Shown piece by piece: positions 43,110-53,288 of a stretch of DNA of 64,000 bases (positions are counted from its first letter, which is position 1; each line of letters opens with the position of its first letter). The notes below the pieces were generated by a model, which was not told the DNA's origin, did not search any database, and was given only the letters and a program-made list of their open reading frames with translations. The position numbers and the translations under genes were made by a program. Source of the DNA: Durusdinium trenchii (lineage: Eukaryota > Sar > Dinophyceae > Suessiales > Symbiodiniaceae). Location: assembly GCA_963970005.1 (NCBI GenBank), contig CAXAMN010000026.1:336867-400866 (forward strand), given 5' to 3'.

Positions 43110-43312
43110 TGTGAGTTTCAAGCTTTCAACTCATGCCACCGATGGTATGTTTCATGTTGCTGGCCTATCGGCCCTAACCGCCCCTTCGAAGTGGTGGGAT
43201 TCGCGTACGCCTTGACCAATGGCATAGAGAAAAGAGTGCGAAGATCTTGTCCGCTTCGCCTTGAGATCGGAAACCTTGTTCAGTGTGCTTTGCTACCCTT
43301 GTCCAAGTGACA
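43110..43312 (+). repeat. 5' LTR
   Basis: 203 bp, TGTGAGTTTCAAGC ... CCAAGTGACA. By eye it differs from the 3' LTR by about four substitutions and lacks about 20 bp that the 3' LTR carries (around 49548-49572). Confidence 0.93.
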
Positions 43313-43313
43313 T

Positions 43314-43325
43314 TGGTAGCGGAGC
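43314..43325 (+). other. primer-binding site
   Basis: TGGTAGCGGAGC, two bases after the LTR end. It resembles the initiator tRNA-Met complement typical of copia elements (TGGTA-x-C-x-GAGC). Confidence 0.75.
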
Positions 43326-43429
43326 GTTTCCTCCTTGGGCCGCTTCCTGCCGCTCCGCTCTACACTACAACATCCACACCTTCCAGGTTCACTTCAGAGG
43401 CAAACGGAAGGGTAGTGTCCCTAACGTGA

Positions 43430-43684
43430 ATGGCGGACGAGGATCACCATCTACCAGAGGAAGATGACCCTGTCAAAGCGGCAGGGCGAGGCCATCCTGA
43501 ACCTGCTAGGCAGTTTGTCTGGTCTGGCGTGGCCTGGAAGCTTTGTGAAGACTTCAACCTCGACAAGGCCGAGGACCCAAATGCCCTGCAGGAGATCTTG
43601 AAGATCTTAGATGGTTCCTTTCAGTATGACTCCAACGTGGAGATGCCAGCAGACTTCTCTGCCTACTTCGAGCAAGCTGCTTGA
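43430..43684 (+). pseudogene. gag N-terminus (copia)
   Basis: ATG at 43430, 84 codons: an acidic start (MADEDHHLPEEDDP), then LDGSFQYDSNVEMPADFSAY FEQ, which matches the N-terminal part of dinoflagellate copia Gag. It is cut by TGA at the left border of the inverted block; the middle of Gag (about 100 residues) is absent from the element. Confidence 0.75.
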
Positions 43685-44410
43685 CAGTTGAGGTGATGCG
43701 CGTAGCAAACCAAAGGTCCAGAGCCCATCAAAAACGATGAAGCGCCAGGGTCCAACATCGCACAGTCAGGCCTCTCATGGCCTGCGTGATCATGGAGCTC
43801 TCATCGTTCAGGATGGCCATACTTTCAATTGCTTGGCGCCTGCCAGAAGAGGTAGGAGCTGTTCAGCTCACCTGAGTGCACTGCGCGGTCTTGTGACGAT
43901 CCACAGCGCACGCAAGCTGGTGCCAAAGCAGCGCGGCCTCGTCCTTTGGGATCAGGTTGTTTGGCAGGAGCCTTGTCATAGCGGTAGGTGCTCTTGTCCT
44001 TTCCTTTACTTTTGCCTTTCTTCCCTGTTCCCACGCCCATGCCCTTTGCGAAGGAGTGGAGCTCGAGAATGGGGTGGGGCGTCTTGTAGTGAAGTGCAGC
44101 AACTGGGAGAAATCCTCGACTCAACTTCTTGAGGTCATTGAACCGCTTGCAAGCATCAACATATGAGGCGTAGGCCTCGTCGTACTCACCAGGGTCAAAC
44201 TCAATCTCGAGGTCGTCGGTCTCCTCCTGTTAGTATGCTGCATCAGCATCGAAGGAGTCCTGCCAGGTGTCGTCATAGGTTTCTTCTTCGTCCATGTAGT
44301 GGGCATCGTCCTCCTCGTAGACCGGGCCAGTGTCATCCCAGTCTGGTGTGGATTCACCACCTGCGAAGTAGGAGCGGCCCTTGGATGGGGTTTCACGCCA
44401 CGCTTCTCAA
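43685..44410 (-). pseudogene. inverted block: Gag C-terminus, zinc knuckle, protease active site
   Basis: Read on the minus strand from 44400 down: an Asp/Glu-rich region (DDTWQDSFDADAAY, stop, EETDDLEIEFDPGEYDEAYA), SRGFLPVAAL, a GKGK-type basic run (KKGKSKGKDK), a zinc knuckle split by a one-base shift (CVRCGSS then HKTAQC), and the retropepsin motif AMLDPGASS (43735-43761) with FLMGSGPLVCYAHHL. These are the parts expected between the gag N-terminus and the protease C-terminal half, but flipped. Borders are estimated from where the coding strand changes. Confidence 0.75.
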
Positions 44411-44440
44411 TCCATCGTGGTCGGTGACGATGTCTAAGCA

Positions 44441-44718
44441 GTTTCCGAGCAAGGTGGCTATGACACCTCCAAGTTCCACTGCCAGCACTGCCAGAGGGCA
44501 TTCCACTTTGGTGGAGACCACCGATCAGTGCCTGGACCGTCAAAGTCCGCGTCTGACAGCGCGGCCTGATTCAAGGCTTCGTTGTCTCCGGCGAGACGCC
44601 GATGCTGGTCGGCCACCCTGTGATCAAGGCCTTGGACACGACGATCGACTTTGCCCAGCAGAAGATCAAGTTCGGCAACGCCATGAGGCATACCTCCTGG
44701 GCCTCACGTCCACCTTAG
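44441..44718 (+). pseudogene. protease C-terminal half
   Basis: Plus strand again: EQGGYDTSKFHC...FHFGGDHRSV, then after a stop/frameshift SGETPMLVGHPVIKAL DTTIDFAQQKI, the segment that follows the DxGAS site in this family. It would join AMLDPGASS...HHL of the inverted block directly. Confidence 0.7.
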
Positions 44719-44773
44719 ACACCGAGCAGCTGAGTTGGGAGCCCAGTTTCGACTTGCAGCTTCATAAACGGCT

Positions 44774-45410
44774 TTGGTGACCACGGCTCCTTTGAAGACT
44801 TCTTGACGGAGGAGCGCCTCTACCAGGTCGAAGATCTCGTGCCTGAGGACACCGTTCCCTACCACGAAACACTGGAAGACCCTTGTGATGCAGTCTCAAG
44901 CTCTGAACGCCTCCGTGGACAAGGTCCTCAGAGAAGAACATCACGCACCACCCCGCGTTCTATGGGAAGTCTACACTGGACGCGCAAGGCTCTCGCAAGT
45001 GGCGGAACTCCCAGCTGTGGTCCATGGTCCCGCATGCAGAACATCTCAGCGACCTCGGAACAGAGGAAAGAGATTCTTCGAGGTCTTCGAGAATGGCGCC
45101 ATCGCACTCATGCACCTTCACAGTTCCACTGCAAGCGTGTGTACCTCAAGCAGTGGCAGGTGAACTCTGGACGTCACAGCCACATCGAGCAACCGACCTC
45201 AGCGCTTTCTTGGGAAACATCGGCCTTCCAGTCCCTTCCTGGATACCGAGCTCGACATCATCAGTGTCAGTATGGAGCCGTTTGCATGGACACCGATGAC
45301 CAATAGAAGCCCGCCAAGAAAGATACCACCATCTTGACCTCCAAACGGTCAGTGGCTGAGATTATGAGCAATCTCTGAACATTGCCGTCTTGAAGGTCGC
45401 ATGAAAGGCT
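44774..45410 (+). pseudogene. Pol linker with LWEVYTGRARLSQVAE motif
   Basis: Two alternating frames: TEERLYQVEDLVPEDTVPYH, then VLWEVYTGRARLSQVAELP (44951-45013), CGPWSRMQNISATSEQRKE, HCKRVYLKQWQ and HSHIEQPTSALSW. This module is typical of dinoflagellate copia elements and recalls SAM-methyltransferase-like folds; its role is unknown to me. At least three frameshifts. Confidence 0.65.
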
Positions 45411-45419
45411 TTTGGCGCT

Positions 45420-46390
45420 CACGGCACTTCGTTCATGGAGGACTATGAACCTGCCTTCTGCTCTACGTTGGCCACAGCCTTGGCGTGTTCAGAGAAGCCT
45501 CAACTCTGGGAGGGCACCTTCGCAGTTCGTGAACATTCCCAATACATGGGCAAGAGCGTTGATCTCCACAGAGAGGGCAAACAGAACGCCCTTCGAGAAC
45601 CTGGGACACCCATCTGCTCAGGCCCTATAGTTGATCTACTTCATTCCCGCTACAAGAAGCCCAACCAGCCGGCGCCGGCTACAGCTCACAAGGCCGATCA
45701 CTTCCAGGCTGACATCTTCTGGATCCGCACTGACTGACAAGAAGAAATGGCCCATTTTGGCCATCCTGGACAGCGCCACCAAATATCAAATGGCATGTCA
45801 GGCGCAGTCCGAGCAAACCAGCGACTACATCACTGGTGTGGAGCGACATTGGATCGCACACTTTGGCCCTCCCGGAATGGTGACTGATGAGGGTCACCTG
45901 TCCGATGAACACAGCATAGCCCACGAAGTCGCTCCTGGAGAAGCTCATGAGCGTCTTGGCCAAGTTGAACGATAACCCTCCGCGCACGACCTCCAGCTTG
46001 AAGGAAAAAATGGCATCCGACAAGCCTTTACCTACATCCTCCCTCGGTTGAATGCTCAGCCGACGGTTGTTGGCTTTTCAACGACGCAATGGGCGCTTGG
46101 CTATCAACCAGCCCAACCTGGACTTCTACATTCACTGTGCGCTACATGGCCATGAGACTTTGAGAAGCACTTGCGCCGGCGCAATGTGGCCAAGACTGCC
46201 ATCCTCCAAGCTGAGACTGACAAGAAACTGAGACATGCATTGCTGAGACGCTACTCTGGCGTCAATCAGCGATTGATGGCAGGCCAACGATGCTTCTATT
46301 GGCGTGACGCCCAACAGCATGAACTCTGCAAGATCCATTGGCGAGGCCCAGCCAAAGTTGTTTGCGCGCTCATAAGACCCAACTGATTCG
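45420..46390 (+). pseudogene. integrase
   Basis: A Zn-binding-side remnant (LGHPSAQAL), then the core: HFQADIFWIRTD (first catalytic Asp), KKWPILAILDSATKYQMACQ, HFGPPGMVTDEG (second Asp) and PGEAHERLGQVER (Glu), followed by the C-terminal part (TQWALGYQPAQPG, RRNVAKTAILQAETDKKLRH, GQRCFYWRDAQQ, WRGPAKVV). The DDE residues can all be placed, but frameshifts break the frame between them. Confidence 0.8.
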
Positions 46391-47200
46391 AGCAGCACCT
46401 CATCATGTCCGACCTGACTTCACTGCCATTGAGGACACTGCTGTCGAGAACCTCAAGGATGCTACAGCAACCTTTTTATTTAACAGCAGTCAGTTGAAGT
46501 CCAGAGGAGTCACTCGTTTTGCGGACCTCAACAGAGCCAACAAGCAGGACCTCCTGGACGTGGAAGAACACGAGGAGGAGATGACGAAGGCCCTCAAACG
46601 GCGGCGCCTTGCAGAGACTTTGGAAAATGACGACCTGGCTGAAGCCTCAGGCACTCCTTCCTTTCCAGCTCCTGCTGATGAACCTCCGGAAATGGCATCA
46701 ACTGGACCAGCGATTGCTGCTCCACCTGTTGCTCCTGAACTACCTCCAGTACCAGAACTTTCGGAGCTTGACGACATGTCTGATCAACCGGAGCCTTCTG
46801 GAACCATGAACCACCAACAGCGCCTCCGACTCCAATGCATTTGGACCCAGTGACCTCAGAAGCATATCGACCCCCCTGGAGGGCCAGAAACCTTTGAGCA
46901 GCAGCGTCTACGGCTGGATCGTCAAAAGACATTATCCTTTGGACCTCAACGAGCACGACATCGTGAACAAGCTGCTGAAATGGCCTTCGAGACGCAAAAC
47001 CTCGACCATGCAGACCAACCCTTCCTTCGGGCTGGATCTTCAACACGGTCACCCACTCATTGTAGAGCTGAAGCGCAAGTTGGCTGACTTTTGGGAAGTC
47101 AAGGGTGGCTGCCTCATTGACATCACGTTCGACCTCGGTCAAAGAAGTTCACCCCCTCAGATCAAGCCCACTGAGCGTCTATTGTCAATCTGATCAAGAT
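46391..47200 (+). pseudogene. integrase-RT linker
   Basis: RAAPHHVRPDF, SRGVTRFADLNRANKQDLLD and an acidic/basic stretch, then a Pro-rich region and a frame with LRLDRQKTLSFGPQRARHRE. It leads towards RT, but the RT N-terminal half (fingers/first catalytic Asp region) is not found, implying a deletion. Confidence 0.6.
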
Positions 47201-48420
47201 CCCGCGCCCACGTCAAACCCGCTTACGGGCAACTGGACGCACCACGTCGTTGGTGGCAAGAAGCGACACGTCGCCTCACTCAAGAAGGCTGGATCGCTCG
47301 TGACCTTGACCCGTGTCTTTTTACTTCATCATCGCCAGAAGACGGCGCAACTGCTCCGTGCGGCCTCATTGCACTTCATGTGAAGGTGACACGCTTGGCG
47401 CAGGCGACTGCAGTTGTCCTACATATGTTGCAGCTGAACGTCGCTCGAAAGACGTGTTTGACTTTAGAAGCTGGCAGGAAGACGATGACACTATGGAGTA
47501 CTGTTGAGTTCTTCACGAACAAGATTTCCGCTTGGACTCTCTCTCAGCAACACTGTCAAGCCAGTGACTCTACACCGAGGCCGTGGTCCGGAGGACCCCA
47601 TGACAGAGCCTGACAAGGGCCAGCTCCGCGCGCTACTTGGAAGCCATCAATGGCCTGGAGTTCAGTCCCAACCTCGTCTTCAAGCAAGCTGCAGCTTGAT
47701 CAGCGGACAACAGCGTTCTGGCAAACTTCGCGCCATCATGGAAGCAAATGCCTTGTCGAAGTTCGCGAAAGAGAACGCCGACGTGACAGTGAAGTACGAG
47801 CCCTTCCAGTCAGTTGCTGACCCTAGCAAAGTCCGCCTGGTGATGGTGTTTCTCACGCTGCTCGAGAAGATCACTCTTCTCGATGAGGCCACTTGGCCAC
47901 CTGGTGCCATGGGGAATCCTTTGCCCAGCAGACGCCATACCTGTCGTTGACTGGCGCAGCTACGACACGAGCCGCCTCGCGTTGCTCGTTCAAGCCGCAG
48001 CGCAGAAGCCCAAGCAGCAGGTGGAGCCAGCGACACTGCAGAGTACATGCATGTGTCGTTTTTGGTCGGTCATTTTTGACCCGACACCTACGCTTCGTGA
48101 ACGACTGCAAGAGACTTCGTTGCTGAGACCCACCATGATCACAGATGCATAAGATTTGTATGATGCATGGTGCAAAGAGACCACAACCTCTGCCAGCTCA
48201 TCTGTTGACAAGCGCACCTACCCGGAGATAAGGTGGCGAAACAACAGGCGCATGAACTCGGCGGCTGCCTTAAGTGGATCAGCTCAGAGAGACGACAATT
48301 CGCAGACGGGCTCACCAAGAGTTCGACTCGAGGACTCCTTGCCGATCGCATCAGGCGACACCGGATCAAGTTGGCGTGGGGCCCACACTACACCGCTGCC
48401 AAGAAGGAGAGCAAGGAGGA
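47201..48420 (+). pseudogene. RT C-terminal part and RNase H
   Basis: Recognisable pieces: GDTLGAGDCSCPTYVAAE, DVFDFRSWQEDDDTMEYC, PVTLHRGRGPEDPMTEPDKG, QLRALLGSHQWPGVQSQPRL, KLRAIMEANALSKFAKENAD, VDWRSYDTSRLA, CRFWSVIFDPT and HELGGCLKWISSERRQFADG. The YVDD-type RT box preceding DTLGAG is degraded (a stop and lost Asp). The RNase H core is frameshifted. Confidence 0.75.
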
Positions 48421-49380
48421 AAGAGAAGAAAGTCGACAGGAATTCGCCGACTCAAAGAACAAGGAAAAGAAGAAGCCCACGAACAACGACCTCGTCACCT
48501 ACAACCCGCAACTCAACAACACCAACAACCTAGAAAGCGTGCAGGAAGAACCAGATCTTGAAGAAGAACTGGCGCTTGAGGAGATCACTGCTGAGAAGAA
48601 CGCCAGTACGAGACCCAGCGCTACTTCCATGAGATCACCTATGGCAACGCTGGTCTACTTTACACAGCTCAAAGCTGTCGCTGCAGAGTTCTCCGGTGGC
48701 CACATGCCGTCGGCAGCTGTGATGGATGGTTCTTCTTGGTTCTCATTGTCATGACCGCCATCCTCATTCTGCTCCATCCGTCCGTCCGTCCTACCTATCA
48801 AGCATCCATCTGTCCATCCATCCAATCCAATCCATCTCCCATCGTGGATTCAAGATTTTTCTACCTGCGCCAGATTAAAGACCTGAAGGTCAACTCCGAG
48901 TGGCTGAAGGCCGCAACAAGCGTCACTTCGACGCAGCCCTGGATGAGCAGAACCTTCAGTTTGATCGTCGCATAGCTCAGCTTGAGAACGACCTCGTGAA
49001 GGCCGCTGAAACCAACCTCGAGAACAAGAGACATCGCAATGAGGTGATAGGGCAATGGACCATTGAACAAGAGGAAGCTGAAAACATCGACCAAGCATTC
49101 CAGCAATGCCATTGCGACACCGTTCGGTCATGCTTGGCACAGCTCCCCGGATTGTCATGGTTTGAAGCAAGCGCATCGAGTTGATCGAAGACGAGCTTGC
49201 GCTTTTTGCAATCCATCGCCCAGAACTTACCGGGTGAATGGGCTGAGCGGCGCGACCTTGTGGCAAGACCTGGAGTCTTGGCGCCACCAGCGGGGACACC
49301 TGAGCTATGAGGATTGGATGATTTGCTGAAGAGCTCACGTTTTCTGCTGCTTGAGCATCTTTTTTGCTCTCTTTCACCGG
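48421..49380 (+). pseudogene. 3' coding tail with coiled-coil
   Basis: The RNase H frame runs on into a Lys/Glu-rich tail (48233-48754, ending FTQLKAVAAEFSGGHMPSAA VMDG). A second frame, 48900-49184, is a heptad-like helix (EQNLQFDRRIAQLENDLVKA AETNLENKRH). A frame with ELIEDELALFAIHRPEL follows. No clear polypurine tract precedes the 3' LTR; the sequence there is pyrimidine-rich. The role of the tail is unknown. Confidence 0.5.
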
Positions 49381-49603
49381 TGTGAGTTTCAAGCTTTCAA
49401 CTCATGCCACCGATGGTATGTTTCATGTTGCTGGCCTATCGGCCCTAACCGCCCCTTCGAAGTGGTGGAATTCGCGTACGCCTTGACAAATGGCATAGAG
49501 AAAAGAGTGCGAAGATCTTGTCCGCTTCGCCTTGAGATCGGAAACCTCGTTTGTTCCGCGCCGCGCTTGGGCATTGTGCTTTGCTACCCTTGTCCAACTG
49601 ACA
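49381..49603 (+). repeat. 3' LTR
   Basis: 223 bp, TGTGAGTTTCAAGC ... CCAACTGACA, followed by the AGATT target duplication. Confidence 0.93.
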
Positions 49604-49624
49604 AGATTGCACGTTGTACACCGC

Positions 49625-49830
49625 TATAAAAAATCAAAAGGGGGGACCCCCTGACCCAAAATCAAAAGTAACTTGAGGGGTCAATAAATGTATAACGTCA
49701 AACCTCCCACGTTGTGGTCGCATTTCTGTACCTGCGTTTGTTCATGTATCAATGTAGTATTAAATTTGAGCGGGGGCCTCATTAAATGTAACATCAAATC
49801 TCCCACGTTGGCAGTGACATTTCTGCATCC
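49625..49830 (+). repeat. two degenerate copies of a ~60-bp unit
   Basis: TCAATAAATGTATAACGTCA, AACCTCCCACGTTG and GCATTTCTGTACC (about 49680-49732) recur as TCATTAAATGTAACATCAAA, TCTCCCACGTTG and ACATTTCTGCATCC (about 49778-49832). AATGTAAC and AAAAGTAACTTGAGG link it to the GTAACTT repeats at 26.5-28 kb. Confidence 0.65.
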
Positions 49831-49984
49831 CCGCAAGTTCAAGAACATAGTTTTGTTTTGTTGATAAGGGCTTAGAAGTCCTTTTTTTCCTACACGTCAG
49901 GGACAGTATACTATTATGATTTTTCTTGTAACCAACCTGAGTCACCGGATTCCAAAAAATCACAAAAAAACAAAGGACATTCAA

Positions 49985-51220
49985 TTAGAATGTTGACGCA
50001 TGAACAAATAAGAGACATAGAAAGAAAAATCATTGGGATTTCCCAGAAGGATGGAATGGTTCACCAGGATTTCATAACAGTTTCATTGCTTCTCCTGGAG
50101 CAATAGAGTAAGGTGTAACCAAGGAATTTATTATGTTGGTTGGTCTAGCATATACAGAAGAGTACGCAAACATCTTTTTAATCGAGGCTGCCTAAGCTTA
50201 ACTATGTGGTCTTGTTTGAAACAACTCCCAGCCCTAAGCTTAACTGCCAGTCCTGTTGAGTGCTGGGAGTGGGCCTCGTGGTTTCATTTGACTGACTCGC
50301 TTTGGGCGCTTTGGACCTTAGCTCTTATGTTCACACATAAACATAACAACGCGACGTACACACATAGACTTCAACGACTTCAACATGGCCCGATTCAGAA
50401 GAATCGTAAAAAGCACTCGACCTTTAGCTCGTGTCCCGTCTAGATGACGACCCTACCCAACTCGGAACTTGCGGCTCCAACCGGAAGCTCTGAGGAAAGT
50501 GGATTCATACCTTCCCCAACCTTCTATGACGTCATATGACGGAATTCTGCGATGGGAAAAATGGTTTGCCGGGACAACAACAGGACTGACCTTTGTGACA
50601 GCTGCAGCTGAGGGCACTTTGAGGGAGGGCAGGGCTTAAAAAAGCAAGGTTCAAGTTCAAGTAGGCAATCAAATACGCGGAGCCGATGAATCTTCTGAAG
50701 GACGCCCTCAACCAGGAATTTAATATGCCAGGATGTTGTTATGCATGAGCTTCTTCAACCTCTGTGCCAAGATTCCATAAAACACGTTGACGCAGGACTC
50801 CATAAATGTGCAAACCCCTGATTTTGGTCTTTTGGCTGCCAACGTTGGCACACAAAAAAAAGAAGGAAATGACATCAGCTCGAAAGGATTTTATAACATA
50901 AAATCCTGCGTCAAAACCTTTAGCGCACTTCCAAACCACTATTTTTGGGGGGCTAATTGCAATTTCATCATGTTGACACTCGAGAGGAGTGTGCGATTTG
51001 CATTTTCATGTATCATGCAGCATGACATGTTTGAACGTACCAAAATCAAAAAGAAAACTTTTTTGTGGTGCCAAATCGTGTTTTCGTGAACTGATGCCTG
51101 AACAAACAACCATCATGTTGTTGTGGTCCTCGTGATGCGGTCATTGTGGCTCTATACAGGCTCCACTGATCCAATTCTTTGACATGCAGAGTATGAACAA
51201 CCAGACTATATATACATTAT
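49985..51220. other. no gene recognised
   Basis: Short unsupported frames only. Confidence 0.4.
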
Positions 51221-51224
51221 TGGA

Positions 51225-51850
51225 CAGTCACTTAGAATATAAAATAAATGAAAAACATGAATTAGGTTCCAATTCACTGAGGTGGACCCGGTAGAAACTA
51301 GCACTTAGAATACGATGCAGTTAGAATATGGCGGAACCGTTGAATCCACACCACATAGCACCATTAGCCTGGAGGCCATCGCTAGTAGGTTGCAGGCCAT
51401 TGCTAGTTGGTTGCAGGCCATGGCTATTGCCTCACTGTAATGTTTCATTTTGGGACCAGAAACCATGTAAAAATATAGCAAACATATAGAATTTTAAAGG
51501 TAATATTGATAGGAAAACCATGATAGAAACAATATAGGCATGATGGAACATCATCAAGCAGCTACGGTGGACATCTCTTGTGCCCGTTGTCATCTCTCCA
51601 CTACCACCTTCCTCGCAGGCTGTATATAGACTGTTCCTGCCTCACTGCTATTAATTTAATTTTTGACACCTCCTCATTCATTAAAAGAGAAACATCGAGA
51701 AACTAAAGATGTATCGCTCTTGCTCTGCCTGTCTCTTCGATAATTCTAAGTGCAGTCGTGTAAATTCTAAGTGCATCGAAGCTCCGAATTACTTTTTCAT
51801 ATTCTAACTAAATCCTAATTCCTTATGTTGAATTCTAACTGACCGTCTGG
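51225..51850. repeat. TTAGAAT motifs with a short GAGGCCAT minisatellite
   Basis: (C/A)TTAGAATA at 51230, 51305 and 51321 and inverted ATTCTAA(G/C)T at 51740, 51760, 51802 and 51830 surround three units of (G)GAGGCCAT(T/C)GCTAGTAGG-like sequence (51370-51425). This is the same association as at 21.9-23.2 kb. Confidence 0.65.
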
Positions 51851-52108
51851 GATAGTATAATATATATAATTATATATATAATATCATTGTTATCTTGCAT
51901 AATCGGCTAGGTGATGAGGTTGTTGGCCGTCCTTGCACGAAGCATGCTCTTCCGAGGCCTGGGTGCCATGCCTAAGACTGGCAAAGGCTGCGCCTGATAT
52001 TGCTGTGTTTGTCACCATGCTGTGGGAAGACCAACTTCTGGATTTAAATATGCGGTGTCAATCAAGACCAAACAACTCTAAATGTCCAACTTTTTTGACA
52101 TGGCCTAG

Positions 52109-52630
52109 GATTGGCTCATCAGACTAAAGACTCAGACCCGCATATTTGAGACAGGTGCTGCTTTTGATCGCCTTTGTCCCAGTGGAGAAGTTCATGTTCC
52201 AAAGCTGGACATTTGTGTCGAATCGCTAGATCAAGCGCCACCTGTATCATCTTGCTGTTTGTTGCTGTCGCAGGATCAACATAAGTGGATGAAAGCCAAT
52301 GGCTGTGGGCCGCAGGGCTTGGTTGTGAAGGCGGAGAAATCAAAGTGCTCATTGCTTGCTGCTAACAGACAATCTTACTGTGCTGACAAAGAAGATGTTC
52401 GAGGGTCGGCCAGGCCACACACACACTGTACAGACATGACATAAATGTAACAAAGGCTCCATAATGTTGCCGTGCTCTTGACGCGATTCACAGTCTTGCA
52501 AGTTGCTAAGCACAGGCTGACTTTCCCTATTTATTTAACAGATTTGAACAGTCCTCAGACGTACCAGCTATTTGATGTCAAGATATGTGGGTGTTGGATA
52601 GTGTGTGACAGTGCCCGCAGCTATGTGTTG
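52109..52630 (+). CDS. candidate two-exon gene fragment, unknown function
   Basis: Exon 1 begins after TGGCCTAG (52101-52108) and is open for about 111 codons (DWLIRLKTQTRIFETGAAFD ... VPKLDICVESLDQAPPVSSC), ending in TAA at 52444 unless spliced earlier. Exon 2, 52542-52630, is a textbook short exon: acceptor TTTATTTAACAG, open frame LNSPQTYQLFDVKICGCWIV CDSARSYVL, donor GTAAGT. Both are Cys-containing and hydrophobic/polar mixed, like a globular domain. The donor of exon 1 was not found. A minus frame (52119-52352) is also open. Confidence 0.45.
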
Positions 52631-52879
52631 GTAAGTGTGGGCAGGTGCAGCATGGAAGGTGAAGGCAGTAGTACGCGGTAGGGTGGTTTCGGGACATGTC
52701 AAGACAGGAATTTGTTAGATTTTCTGGATTGCGACATATTGTGGACGTTTGTTGGATTGTTTTCCCGCGTGGTCGAACGAGTTCGCAGCACACACACTTG
52801 AGATATGGTGTACGGAACTGAATGCGGTGCCACACGCCAGCCTAGGTTAAAAAAAACTGAGTAAAACAAGGTGCAAAAG

Positions 52880-52976
52880 TTGGAGGCCATAGCTCTTAGG
52901 TTAGAGGCCATCGAAGGCAGGTTGAGAGGCCATCGCTAGTAGGTTGGAGACAAGAAACCACAAGACAGCAAAGCGG
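52880..52976 (+). repeat. short GAGGCCATCGCTAGTAGG minisatellite
   Basis: Three to four diverged units (GGAGGCCATAGCTCTTAGG and others) followed by AAACCACAAGACAGCAAAG, up to the gap. Confidence 0.7.
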
Positions 52977-52986
52977 NNNNNNNNNN
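52977..52986. other. assembly gap (10 N)
   Basis: Ten Ns between two AAGACA(G/T)CAAA-type repeats; repeat length uncertain. Confidence 0.95.
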
Positions 52987-53072
52987 ACAAGACATCAAAA
53001 CAGCAAAACAGCAAAAGTTGGGGGTCCATTCTAGTGCGTGGAGGCCAAAGTTCAAGTTAAAGAACCCCTTAC

Positions 53073-53288
53073 AAGGTTTGGAGGCCTACCTGCAACCTAT
53101 AGGGTAGCCTTAGAGGAAAACAGAAGGAAAGGCACCGACACACAAGTGTGTCGAGTACCATTTCCTCCTGTTTTCCTAAATAGGGGAACAGGTACGGAAG
53201 TTTGCGTCCAAACTTCCATCCAGTCGATTTCCATAGCTTCATTGGCGTGACTAGGAAATCGACCGTCACGCCCCCTGTTCCAAACCTT
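53073..53288. other. 216-nt segment able to form nested stems and a pseudoknot
   Basis: Stems seen by eye: outer AAGGTTTGGA/TCCAAACCTT (53073-53082 with 53279-53288, perfect); a 62-nt hairpin 53115-53176 with about 27 paired positions and the tip CGACACAC-AA-GTGTGTCG; GGAACAGG/CCTGTTCC (53185-53192 with 53274-53281), which competes with part of the outer stem; GGAAGTTTG/CAAACTTCC (53196-53204 with 53209-53217); GTCGATTTCC/GGAAATCGAC (53223-53232 with 53254-53263). The loop of the last holds GGCGTGAC (53244-53251), complementary to GTCACGCC just downstream (53265-53272), an H-type pseudoknot layout. It could be a structured RNA or a foldback mobile element. Confidence 0.6.

Larger units (their letters stand above)
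43105..49608 (+). mobile_element. Ty1/copia LTR retrotransposon with target duplication
   Basis: Two direct LTRs (43110-43312 and 49381-49603) begin TG and end CA and are flanked by the identical 5-bp AGATT (43105-43109 and 49604-49608). A primer-binding site follows the 5' LTR. The interior shows gag, zinc knuckle, protease, integrase, then RT and RNase H, the copia order. The Pol linker has the LWEVYTGRARLSQVAE motif I associate with dinoflagellate copia elements. All domains are broken by frameshifts, parts of gag and RT are missing, and one internal block is inverted, so it is not autonomous. Confidence 0.93.

Noticed and set aside
48421..49184. Envelope-like gene in the copia element
   Set aside because: The tail is charged and coiled-coil-like, with no signal peptide or clear membrane anchor.
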